From the NCBI GenBank assembly GCA_900548405.1, contig UNSJ01000009.1:1-51833 (forward strand): a DNA stretch of 51,833 bases. Reading direction: 5' to 3'. Below the pieces are notes generated by a model. That model was not told the origin of the DNA. It did not search any database and was given only the letters and a program-made list of their open reading frames with translations. The stretch comes from Candidatus Gastranaerophilales bacterium. GTDB taxonomy: Bacteria > Cyanobacteriota > Vampirovibrionia > Gastranaerophilales > Gastranaerophilaceae. Both the position numbers and the translations under genes were made by a program. Shown here one piece after another: positions 8,139 through 15,239 of the stretch (within the stretch, counting starts at the first letter, position 1; each line of letters starts with the position of its first letter).

Positions 8139-8168
8139 AAAAAGGAACCTCACAAGGGTTCCTTTTTT
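8139..8168 (+). terminator. Intrinsic terminator of rpsL-rpsG
   Basis: Stem AAGGAACC (8142-8149)/GGTTCCTT (8157-8164) with loop TCACAAG, followed by a T-run to 8168. It closes the ribosomal operon after only two genes. Confidence 0.92.
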
Positions 8169-8203
8169 ATGTGAATAATTCATAAATATACATTGGAGGA
8201 AGT

Positions 8204-8626
8204 ATGAAAATACAAAAAACAGATAATACTCGCTATACCCCATACAATTATCCTGCTTTTAAGGCTAGATATAAAAAAACTGATGAGCTTATCGGACTAA
8301 TTGATGCTGCGGCAGGAACCCCGCAAGGGTTAAGAATAGGTGAAGCACTTGATAAAACAGCAGAATTTTTTAAGGGAGTGTTGCTTGAATTCGGGAGAAA
8401 AATTACTGACGATAAATCGCAGGCAGTCGTAATTAGAAACTTAAACAACGGTAATCAAATCAGCACAAATATTAACGGCAGATATAAAGTTGATACTGAA
8501 ATATACATGCTTGAAAGCGTTGCTAATCCAAAGCACGAATTGCATCAAAAGCTATTTGGAGATGATAGTATGCTTTTACAGGAAATTCATCAGGAAAAGG
8601 CAAGACTTTTATCAAAATTAGTTTAA
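8204..8626 (+). CDS. Small hypothetical protein with N-terminal PAFKA motif
   Basis: A 140-aa protein with no signal peptide or membrane segment. The start is supported by GGAGG 5 nt upstream. After a short polar N-terminus it carries YPAFKAR (residues 16-22), similar in position and pattern to SFSFKG in the gene at 17969, NPSMTGK at 27053 and SPAFTS at 40115. The rest is mainly alpha/beta with a charged C-terminal helix (LLQEIHQEKARLLSKLV). No family is recognised. It is convergent with the Hcp-like gene, 7 nt away. Confidence 0.7.
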   Translation: MKIQKTDNTRYTPYNYPAFKARYKKTDELIGLIDAAAGTPQGLRIGEALDKTAEFFKGVLLEFGRKITDDKSQAVVIRNLNNGNQISTNINGRYKVDTEIYMLESVANPKHELHQKLFGDDSMLLQEIHQEKARLLSKLV

Positions 8627-8633
8627 AAACTGC

Positions 8634-10223
8634 TTATTCCTTCTTTAAAATCACATCCAAATCTTGTTTTGGTGTAGTTAATGTATGCACATCAAAAAGT
8701 TTGCTGAATGCCTTTAGAACAGTCGGATTTATTACCATTGGAGGACAATCTGACAGATAAATATCTTTTGCACCTCTGCTTTTTAAATTAATTATATTTG
8801 ATAATGAACTTATATCGCATTTAGTCAGGAATAATGTTAAATTATCAGCTGTCAGTGGTATTTTGGCAAAGATTTTATGTAATACACCGTAAAGCAGCGA
8901 GTAATCGTTACCAAGATTAATTGTGAAAACATTTTCCATATTTGGATTATAAGAAAATGAAATAGCTACCGAGTTTTTAGGCATTAGTGAAAAGAATTTT
9001 TCAAAGTAGTCATTTAGCTGCGGAGAAAAATTTGACAATCCTATTACAAAGACGTGCTCATATTTATTTTCAGTAATATCATCTAAAAGTTTATTCAATT
9101 TTTCTTCGTCATATCCTATTATATCAGAATCTCTTTTTTGACCTTTAGCAAAGCCCTTTGCTTGTTTTGCCGATTCGATAAGCGGAGAAAAATCGTTATT
9201 TTCAATTTTTGAAACGCCTTTTGGGGAAATTTCATCTGTTGTAAACAATCTTCCTCTATACAGGTATTCAATATTTTGAACTTCATTTTTAGTAAGCAGA
9301 ATTGCACCGGGGAAAGTAGCAAAATCAAGAATAGTAGTTGTAATTCCGTTGCCGAAATGACCTTGAAGGTTTTTGTATTCTTTAAAATGAGGGAAAAGAT
9401 GTGCTACAAGCAGATTGCCGTTCGTATAAACATCCACGTCTTCATCTTTTGTCTGCTCTAACACAGAAGCAAAGTCGCATAGATTTGAACCAGATACCAT
9501 TATGGCTTTGTGTGGTCTAGTTGAATAAGAAACTTCAGATTGACCGATTTCACCATAGTTTTCAATTTGTACACTGTTAATAAGCTTAAGAAGTTCAATA
9601 TCATTAACAGCTAATTTTTCTATCTGCGTTTTTAGTTTAGCAGGTGAAATTCTTTGAGCATTAAGCATATTTAAAGATTCCAATACAGAATCCACAGCTT
9701 CATTATTTTCTCTATTGAATTCAAATAGTCTTACAAGATTAATGCAAACACTTTTTAAAACACCATAAAGTATTTCTGATAAATATTTTATATTAATATC
9801 AGAATCTTTATATTTTTTCAAAAATGATTTTTCTCCTTTTTTAAGAATTGAGCTTAAATCAGTCTTTGGAGAGAATTTTAGCAAGTCTTTAAGAGTTTTG
9901 CAATCTAAATTACGCTCTTTACAAACATCTGTATATTCCTTATGCACGGTAATCAGATTAATGTACTGCTTTGAAAATTCATTAAGAATTTGTTCTTCTG
10001 ACAAATCTTTTGCAGCATCAAGCATTGCTATCTGCCTTATTACACTGTATTTCAAATCATGCTTATCTATACCTAATTCTTCTAATTTTAGAATATAGTA
10101 AGTTATTTGTTTAAGCAGTATAAACATAATTTCCTGCAACGATGCAATGTTTGGGGAAACGGAACATGCACCATGCGCTACACAGTCGTTAAATTTAAAA
10201 CTATTTGCAGAATTATAAAACAT
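8634..10223 (-). CDS. Hybrid-cluster-protein (Hcp/hydroxylamine reductase) homologue without cluster ligands
   Basis: A 529-aa protein that can be aligned from end to end with Hcp: N-terminal NDCVAHGACSVSPNIASLQE, then KAIMVSGSNLCDFASVLEQT, DVDVYTNGNLLVAHLFPHFKEY, FATFPGAILLTKNEVQ, and a C-terminal GAKDIYLSDCPPMVINPTVLKAF. Compared with recalled canonical Hcp sequences, the N-terminal CxxC is lost (only Cys14 and Cys20 remain), SGHD is SGSN, HGE is NGN, TTNC is TKNE, and the later cysteines of GGCDG, LACGK and GQCND are absent. Thus no hybrid [4Fe-2S-2O] cluster or complete [4Fe-4S] cluster can be predicted. A glutaredoxin gene lies 11 nt upstream, suggesting a two-gene operon. Function is unknown; a redox-independent or nitrosation-related scaffold role is speculative. 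Confidence 0.82.
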   Translation of the reverse strand: MFYNSANSFKFNDCVAHGACSVSPNIASLQEIMFILLKQITYYILKLEELGIDKHDLKYSVIRQIAMLDAAKDLSEEQILNEFSKQYINLITVHKEYTDVCKERNLDCKTLKDLLKFSPKTDLSSILKKGEKSFLKKYKDSDINIKYLSEILYGVLKSVCINLVRLFEFNRENNEAVDSVLESLNMLNAQRISPAKLKTQIEKLAVNDIELLKLINSVQIENYGEIGQSEVSYSTRPHKAIMVSGSNLCDFASVLEQTKDEDVDVYTNGNLLVAHLFPHFKEYKNLQGHFGNGITTTILDFATFPGAILLTKNEVQNIEYLYRGRLFTTDEISPKGVSKIENNDFSPLIESAKQAKGFAKGQKRDSDIIGYDEEKLNKLLDDITENKYEHVFVIGLSNFSPQLNDYFEKFFSLMPKNSVAISFSYNPNMENVFTINLGNDYSLLYGVLHKIFAKIPLTADNLTLFLTKCDISSLSNIINLKSRGAKDIYLSDCPPMVINPTVLKAFSKLFDVHTLTTPKQDLDVILKKE

Positions 10224-10234
10224 AACTTTTAACC

Positions 10235-10465
10235 TTATTTCTTATTTTTTACATATTCAATAATATCGTCTGACTCATACATTGATATATCATTATCAGT
10301 ATCGTGTAAAAAAGGAACTTGACGTTCACCGCCCAGCTGAATAAGTTTCTCCAAATTTTCTGCTTTGGTAATATCCTTTTTGTTGTATTTAATGTCATTA
10401 TCTTCAAAATAATCAATAACTTTTCTTGAATATGGGCATGTTTCTAAAATATACAAATCTAACAT
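10235..10465 (-). CDS. Glutaredoxin-like protein (CPYS)
   Basis: A 76-aa thioredoxin-fold protein of glutaredoxin size. The active site is TCPYSRK with Cys10 followed by PYS, so only one active-site cysteine is present (monothiol form). The cis-Pro motif RQVPFLHD and the C-terminal SMYESDDIIEYV are typical of glutaredoxin/GST-N proteins. The start is preceded by AAAGGAGA. It is the first gene of a probable operon with the Hcp-like gene. Confidence 0.9.
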   Translation of the reverse strand: MLDLYILETCPYSRKVIDYFEDNDIKYNKKDITKAENLEKLIQLGGERQVPFLHDTDNDISMYESDDIIEYVKNKK

Positions 10466-10582
10466 AATCTATTCTCCTTTTGGTATTATTATAACCTATT
10501 ATAAATTTTATAAATCGCCTTCATTAATGAATATAGGATAATACAATTGCATAACAAAATTTTTTATATTACACTAACTCGT

Positions 10583-11692
10583 ATGAAGAATATATTATTT
10601 GTATTTGGGACACGCCCTGAGGTTATTAAACTTGCTCCGGTTATATTAGAACTAAAGAAACATCCGGATAAATATAATGTTATAGTATGCAACACAGAAC
10701 AGCAAAAAGAGCTTTCTAACCAAACTCTTGCATATTTTGGTTTAAAAGCTGATATAAATTTAGATTGTATGAAACCTAACCAATCGCTTTTAGAAGTTCA
10801 AACACGTATATTAACTGCATTGGATAAGGTTTTTGATAATAATAAAGTTGATGCAACAATTGTTCAAGGTGATACAATGACAGTTCTTTGCGGCACTTTA
10901 GCAAGTTTTTACAGAAAAATACCTGTATATCACGTAGAAGCTGGGCTTCGCTCTTATGATATTTATGAACCTTTTCCGGAAGAAGTTATGCGTCAAATGA
11001 CTTCCCGTGTTGCTGAGCTTAATTTTGCTCCAACAGAAAAAAACAGGCAGGCTTTATTAAAAGAAAATATTAATGACAATAAAATACATGTAGTTGGAAA
11101 TACTGTTATAGATGCTTTATTCTGTTTATCTGAAGCTACTATGAATGAAGCAGGCAAATATTTCGAAAATTTAGGGATTAACGTTGATGACAAGCTTGTA
11201 TTAATTACAGCTCACAGACGTGAAAATCACGGTGAAAGGATTGACAGAATACTTAATGCTGTTGAGTTTCTTGTTAAGAAATATTCCGATCATACGTTTG
11301 TAATTCCTGTTCATCCAAACCCTAATGTCAAAGATAAAATACATTCAAGATTAGAAAAATATTCTAATGTTAACCTTTTAAAACCGCTGGATTACCCATA
11401 TCTTGTTTATTTAATGAAAAATGCAAAGCTTATATTAACTGATTCAGGCGGAATTCAGGAAGAAGCTCCTTCTTTCGGTTGTCCTACTCTGGTTATGAGA
11501 TATGAAACCGAACGTCAGGAAGGTATTGATGCAGGTGTATCAATTCTTGTCGGTGCCGATTATGATAAGATTGTATCTTACAGTGAAGATATTCTTTCTA
11601 AAACCAGAGAAGAAACCAGATTACAGGCACAAAACCCTTATGGTGACGGAACTTCATCGAAAAAAATTGAAGAAATTATTTCAAGAGTATAA
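10583..11692 (+). CDS. wecB: UDP-N-acetylglucosamine 2-epimerase (non-hydrolysing)
   Basis: A 369-aa enzyme that interconverts UDP-GlcNAc and UDP-ManNAc for cell-surface polysaccharide synthesis. The start at 10583 (MKNILFVFGTRPEVIKLAPVI) matches the family start; the ATG at 10547 would add 12 non-homologous residues. Catalytic segments are present: VQGDTMTVL, YHVEAGLRS, EEVMRQMTSRVAE, TAHRREN and LTDSGGIQEEAPSFG. No ribosome-binding site is visible; a TATATT at 10565-10570 ends 12 nt upstream, implying a very short leader. Its last codons form one arm of a perfect 12-bp hairpin shared with the convergent gene. Confidence 0.96.
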   Translation: MKNILFVFGTRPEVIKLAPVILELKKHPDKYNVIVCNTEQQKELSNQTLAYFGLKADINLDCMKPNQSLLEVQTRILTALDKVFDNNKVDATIVQGDTMTVLCGTLASFYRKIPVYHVEAGLRSYDIYEPFPEEVMRQMTSRVAELNFAPTEKNRQALLKENINDNKIHVVGNTVIDALFCLSEATMNEAGKYFENLGINVDDKLVLITAHRRENHGERIDRILNAVEFLVKKYSDHTFVIPVHPNPNVKDKIHSRLEKYSNVNLLKPLDYPYLVYLMKNAKLILTDSGGIQEEAPSFGCPTLVMRYETERQEGIDAGVSILVGADYDKIVSYSEDILSKTREETRLQAQNPYGDGTSSKKIEEIISRV

Positions 11693-11710
11693 ATATTGAT
11701 TTATACTCTT
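11683..11710. terminator. 12-bp perfect inverted repeat spanning both convergent stop codons
   Basis: AAGAGTATAAAT (11683-11694), loop ATTG, ATTTATACTCTT (11699-11710). It contains the stop of wecB and the stop of the AMIN-like gene, so both proteins end in Arg-Val. The stem is AT-rich and lacks a long T-run, so its strength as a terminator is uncertain. Confidence 0.5.
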
Positions 11711-12333
11711 GTTAATTTGTTTTCATAATTTCTTATAGTTTCGCCTTTAAGAACATGCTTTTTGTAGCTTTTCAGCTTGTAATTCATGCTCGGCATAGAT
11801 TCAACTTCTTTTTGGAAGTTTCTGTAAAGCGCAATTTCACGCTCTTTTATTATTTTATTAATATCCTTTTGTTCAGGTTCTGAAGAAATATTTCTTGCAG
11901 AACGCATTACTATTAGCAGTAATGCAATTGAAATAACGCTCCAAACTATTTTTCCTTCTTCATAGGCTTCACCTACCATAATAGGTGCTGAATTAGGTGT
12001 TTCAAACACTATGTTTGATTTTGCAACACCAGGGGCATTTACAAAAATTTTAACCTCATTATTCCCGCTGTTTTGGATAATTAATCCGCTGGCCTCAGGT
12101 GTATTTTTGTATAATGTATTTAAATCAGGTGATTGTGAAATTCCCTTTAATGTTAAAACCATTTTATCAGGAGCTTCAACATCTTTTTTAACCTTTGCAA
12201 GTTCATCGGAACGAAGAACAATTGAATAAGCTCCGTCATTATTTTCCAGAACTACTGAGTTTAAATAGTTCTCTCCCGCATAAGCTGCAAGCCCTGTAAA
12301 TATAATTAATGTAAGTAAAATCTTTTTCAACAT
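11701..12333 (-). CDS. Secreted/membrane AMIN-like domain protein
   Basis: A 210-aa protein. Residues 1-19 form a signal peptide (MLKKILLTLIIFTGLAAYA). Residues about 24-112 are beta-rich with DGAYSIVLRSDE, DKMVLTLKGI and GNNEVKIFVNAPG, a pattern like the AMIN domain of amidases and PilQ that targets peptidoglycan or envelope complexes; this match is by eye. A membrane helix follows at about 129-143 (IVWSVISIALLLIVM), then a basic cytoplasmic tail of about 65 residues. The architecture suggests an envelope protein with its N-terminal domain outside. The start has GAGGAT about 10 nt upstream. Confidence 0.72.
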   Translation of the reverse strand: MLKKILLTLIIFTGLAAYAGENYLNSVVLENNDGAYSIVLRSDELAKVKKDVEAPDKMVLTLKGISQSPDLNTLYKNTPEASGLIIQNSGNNEVKIFVNAPGVAKSNIVFETPNSAPIMVGEAYEEGKIVWSVISIALLLIVMRSARNISSEPEQKDINKIIKEREIALYRNFQKEVESMPSMNYKLKSYKKHVLKGETIRNYENKLTRV

Positions 12334-12437
12334 ATCCTAAATCCTCTACACATACACAATAACCTATAACCTGTAAATACACATCAACCGTGCGGTTTAA
12401 ACTTATAAATCTATAGATTGATATATTTATTAAGCTT

Positions 12438-12447
12438 TGTAACAAAA
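12438..12447 (+). promoter_or_regulatory. Shared upstream element TGTAACAAAA
   Basis: TGTAACAAAA starts 88 nt before the ATG at 12526, in the same orientation and at nearly the same distance as TGTAACGAAA before the genes at 2453, 30096 and 50408. Confidence 0.35.
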
Positions 12448-12525
12448 GAAATGCATGCTGAAATCCTTCTCAAAAATATTTTTTTATATCTATGTAAGAC
12501 ACGAGATATTTATAGGAGCATCTGA

Positions 12526-12885
12526 ATGAACGGCATAGCATCTAAATCTTCTGAAGCTAAAACTAATAATATTCGCAGCACTAGACCTGCAGAATCTGTT
12601 GAAACAGCAGGTTCATTGGCAATGAATCAATTTCATAGTTTATTTTCAACAAATGTATATGATATGTTTACAACTGATAATCCTTTTGCAGTTGATTATT
12701 CACAATATTCCGAATCAGGTGAAACTGTTGCATATACAGGCGGATTTTTAAGCAGTTTTTCAAATGCAGTATCAACTTTAAGCAGCACAACTTCATCATT
12801 TAACAGCACTGATTGCGGAGCAAGCTTTTCATCTGGAACTTCAAGTTCAACAGGTTCTTGCGGCGGATTTACATCATTCTGTTAA
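12526..12885 (+). CDS. Small Ser/Thr/Gly-rich hypothetical protein
   Basis: A 119-aa low-complexity protein with no signal peptide. The N-terminal half is polar (SLAMNQFHSLFSTNVYDMF); from about residue 75 it is dominated by Ser, Thr, Gly and Phe with three cysteines at the end (STDCGAS, GSCGGFTSFC). AGGAG lies 8 nt before the ATG and a terminator follows, so expression is credible. It could be a secreted or self-assembling structural protein; no family is recognised. The upstream TGTAACAAAA element links it to the coiled-coil genes. Confidence 0.7.
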   Translation: MNGIASKSSEAKTNNIRSTRPAESVETAGSLAMNQFHSLFSTNVYDMFTTDNPFAVDYSQYSESGETVAYTGGFLSSFSNAVSTLSSTTSSFNSTDCGASFSSGTSSSTGSCGGFTSFC

Positions 12886-12924
12886 TAAAAAATTTTTAAA
12901 ATAAAGAAAAAGAAATACATTGAT

Positions 12925-12950
12925 TGACGGTTTAAAAAGCCGTCATTTTT
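12925..12950 (+). terminator. Intrinsic terminator after the Ser-rich gene
   Basis: Stem TGACGG (12925-12930)/CCGTCA (12940-12945), loop TTTAAAAAG, followed by a T-run. Confidence 0.85.
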
Positions 12951-12965
12951 ATTTATATAAGTATT

Positions 12966-13214
12966 ATGGAAAAAAAGTACTATGTTTACATGCTTTTAAC
13001 AGAAAAAAACACACTGTACTGCGGTTATACTGATGATGTTGAGAAACGCTTTCAGGCGCATCTCGAGGGTAGAGGTGCTAAATATACACGTGCAAACAAA
13101 CCTGTAAAAATTGTATATACCAAAGAATTTGAATCAAAATCGGAAGCAATGAAAGAGGAGCACCGTATGAAAGAACTTACACACAAACAAAAACTTGAGC
13201 TTATTAACTGCTAA
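12966..13214 (+). CDS. GIY-YIG nuclease-superfamily protein (UPF0213/YhbQ-like)
   Basis: An 82-aa single-domain GIY-YIG protein. The signature is YYVYMLLTEKNTLYCGYTDDVEKRFQAH: VYML takes the GIY place, YCGYT the YIG place, and the conserved Arg is in EKRFQAH. The downstream EAMKEEHRMKELTHKQK supplies the conserved Glu of this small family. Such proteins are stand-alone domains with suggested DNA-processing roles. No clear Shine-Dalgarno sequence is seen. The stop overlaps the convergent gene by 4 nt. Confidence 0.9.
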   Translation: MEKKYYVYMLLTEKNTLYCGYTDDVEKRFQAHLEGRGAKYTRANKPVKIVYTKEFESKSEAMKEEHRMKELTHKQKLELINC

Positions 13215-14563
13215 TTATTTTTGTTTTGTCTTTCTTCTTTTAATCGCTGTCTTTCAAGCTCTTTTAATTCTTTTGCTTTTTGCTTTTCAAGAGCTTTTTG
13301 TCTTGCTTCTTCCTGCTTAGCTTTTATTTCATTATATTTTTGAACAGAATCATTTCCTGATGTAGAGCCGTTTATTCTTTGGCGAAGATTATAATCATCC
13401 TGCATTTCTTTAAACTCTGCTTCCATTTCTTTTATTTTAGCTTTGTATGCATCTTCCAGAGCTTTATCTTCTGCTTTAGTTTCTTGTTTTTTAATTTTAG
13501 CCTGTTCTTTTTCAATACGTTTAAGCTGTTTTTCTTCCTTTTCAGTAATCATCGGAGATACAACACCTTCCTGAACAAGTTTGTAGCCGTTCATGCTAAC
13601 CTGAACTTCCGAATTTTTAAAAGTTACAAGTCTTGACTGCTCTCCCTTATAACTTACAGTCCAAATCCCGAGATTAATCGGAGTATCACCCGTGTAAGCG
13701 TATGCATTAACTATTACCCAATCAGGATTTTTTTCGTCAAACCCTATCGGATAAACATCCCAGCGTTTATCATCCAAATCAAGATTTTTATTTTCTTTCC
13801 AGTAATAAATTATTGCATCCCTGACTTCTATTAAATTGTAAGAAACTCCTGTTGTAAAATCATAGACAATCGGAGTAGTTTTCCATATTCCGTCTTTTGT
13901 ATTACCTATTTTTTCTTTGGCAAGAAGTTTGCTTCCGTCAACAGAAAAATCAACAGGTGTAATGGTCCTGAAAGTAAAATAGTTATCATTTGTCTTATCT
14001 GTTGATAAAATAGGCTCAGAGAACCTGTGAACCACGTTAGCTGTTAATATTTTATCCATATTAGACTTAGCTTCTTCAAGATTTATAACAAAAACGTCGC
14101 ACGCGGTAGAACCGCTGTTCGGATAGTAATATACAGATGGGTATACAAGTTTTGTAAAATCAGGTGCCACAATACCTTGAGCATTTTGTTGTCTTTTTTG
14201 GTAAAATGTCTTGCTTAATCTTATTTCAGGACTTCCGGGCGGGTTATTGTACCTTACGATTTTGTAAGAAGGCTGAGGAACGTAAACCATATCTGCAGGC
14301 GTAACATGTTTAGGAATTTCAACCTCCATAGTCATTCTGTCTTTTGGCGCTGATAGAATGTTATACTCCTCAACAGTCATATAACCTGAAGGAGTTTTCT
14401 CTAATTTTTTACGTTGATACTTTTCTTTTTCTTCCTGTTTGGCAACTTTAAACTCATATTTTGCCTCTTTTTTATTTACATCACCATGAGGCATAGGTAT
14501 TTCGTCACCCCATTGAATACAAGCACAAAAAGCAGCTGCAATACCAATAAGAGCGTAAATCAT
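13211..14563 (-). CDS. Large hypothetical protein with N-terminal membrane/lipoprotein-like segment and C-terminal coiled coil
   Basis: A 450-aa protein starting 1 nt after the response-regulator stop, with AGAGGGA overlapping that gene end, so it is probably the third gene of the regulator operon. Residues 1-15 (MIYALIGIAAAFCAC) are hydrophobic with a cysteine that might be a weak lipobox. Residues about 130-330 are beta-rich with many aromatics (VYYYPNSGSTACDVFVIN, DWVIVNAYAYTGDTPINLG). Residues about 340-450 are highly charged coiled coil rich in Lys, Glu and Gln. It is probably a surface-exposed or periplasmic protein. I do not recognise a family. Confidence 0.72.
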   Translation of the reverse strand: MIYALIGIAAAFCACIQWGDEIPMPHGDVNKKEAKYEFKVAKQEEKEKYQRKKLEKTPSGYMTVEEYNILSAPKDRMTMEVEIPKHVTPADMVYVPQPSYKIVRYNNPPGSPEIRLSKTFYQKRQQNAQGIVAPDFTKLVYPSVYYYPNSGSTACDVFVINLEEAKSNMDKILTANVVHRFSEPILSTDKTNDNYFTFRTITPVDFSVDGSKLLAKEKIGNTKDGIWKTTPIVYDFTTGVSYNLIEVRDAIIYYWKENKNLDLDDKRWDVYPIGFDEKNPDWVIVNAYAYTGDTPINLGIWTVSYKGEQSRLVTFKNSEVQVSMNGYKLVQEGVVSPMITEKEEKQLKRIEKEQAKIKKQETKAEDKALEDAYKAKIKEMEAEFKEMQDDYNLRQRINGSTSGNDSVQKYNEIKAKQEEARQKALEKQKAKELKELERQRLKEERQNKNN

Positions 14564-14564
14564 A

Positions 14565-15239
14565 TTATACTAATCCCTCTTTCATAGCCATAGAAATAGC
14601 TTTTGAGCGGGAAGTAACATAAAGCTTCTGCAAAATACTGTGAACATGAGTTTTAGTAGTTGATATAGTAATAACAAGCTTTTCTGCAATCTGGGGATTT
14701 GTCAATCCGTCTACAATAAGTGCCAAAACTTCCATTTCGCGTTCAGTAAGTCCGTATAGGTTTTTACCTAATTTGTAATTTATTTCACCGCGTCTTTCAG
14801 TATACTCGCTTCCGCGTCTGATATTAGTTAAAACAACTTTTGCTATTGCAGGATCAAGCCAGCCTGCACCTTCTGAAACTGCTATAACAGCAGAAACAGT
14901 CTGTTCGGAAGTAGCACCTTTTGTAATATATCCGTCAGCACCTGCCTGAAAAGAATCAAAAATATCGTCATCGCCTTCTCGGGAAGTATACATTAAAACT
15001 TTAATATCAGGTTTTGCAGCCTTTATTCTTTTGGTTGCTTCAATGCCGTCAATAGTAGGAAGTCCTATATCCATAACAACCACATCAGGTGTTAATTCTA
15101 AAGCTTTGTCAACACCTTCCTGACCGTCTGCACACATCCAGGCTATTTTAATGTTAGGGTTATTGCTCAATATAACAGAAAGCCCCATACGAGCCATATC
15201 ATGATCTTCAACAATAAGTACTCTGACATTTTTAGCCAT
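14565..15239 (-). CDS. NarL/FixJ-type response regulator
   Basis: A 224-aa regulator. The start at 15239 (MAKNVRVLIVEDHDMARMG) is chosen because the receiver domain begins there; the ATG overlaps the stop of the kinase gene by 8 nt. The receiver has the acidic pair ED near residue 10, the phospho-acceptor Asp in DVVVMDIGLP, Thr-Ser in VLMYTSREG and Lys in GYITKG. A LuxR-type helix-turn-helix (LTEREMEVLALIVDGLTNPQIAEKL) occupies the last 65 residues. It is the probable partner of the upstream hybrid kinase and may regulate the adjacent envelope gene at 13211. Confidence 0.95.
   Translation of the reverse strand: MAKNVRVLIVEDHDMARMGLSVILSNNPNIKIAWMCADGQEGVDKALELTPDVVVMDIGLPTIDGIEATKRIKAAKPDIKVLMYTSREGDDDIFDSFQAGADGYITKGATSEQTVSAVIAVSEGAGWLDPAIAKVVLTNIRRGSEYTERRGEINYKLGKNLYGLTEREMEVLALIVDGLTNPQIAEKLVITISTTKTHVHSILQKLYVTSRSKAISMAMKEGLV

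Noticed and set aside
13379..13636. Phe-rich 85-codon ORF on the plus strand
   Set aside because: It is the antisense of the Lys/Glu-rich coiled coil of the gene at 13211; the Phe-rich composition is the complement of Lys and Glu codons.
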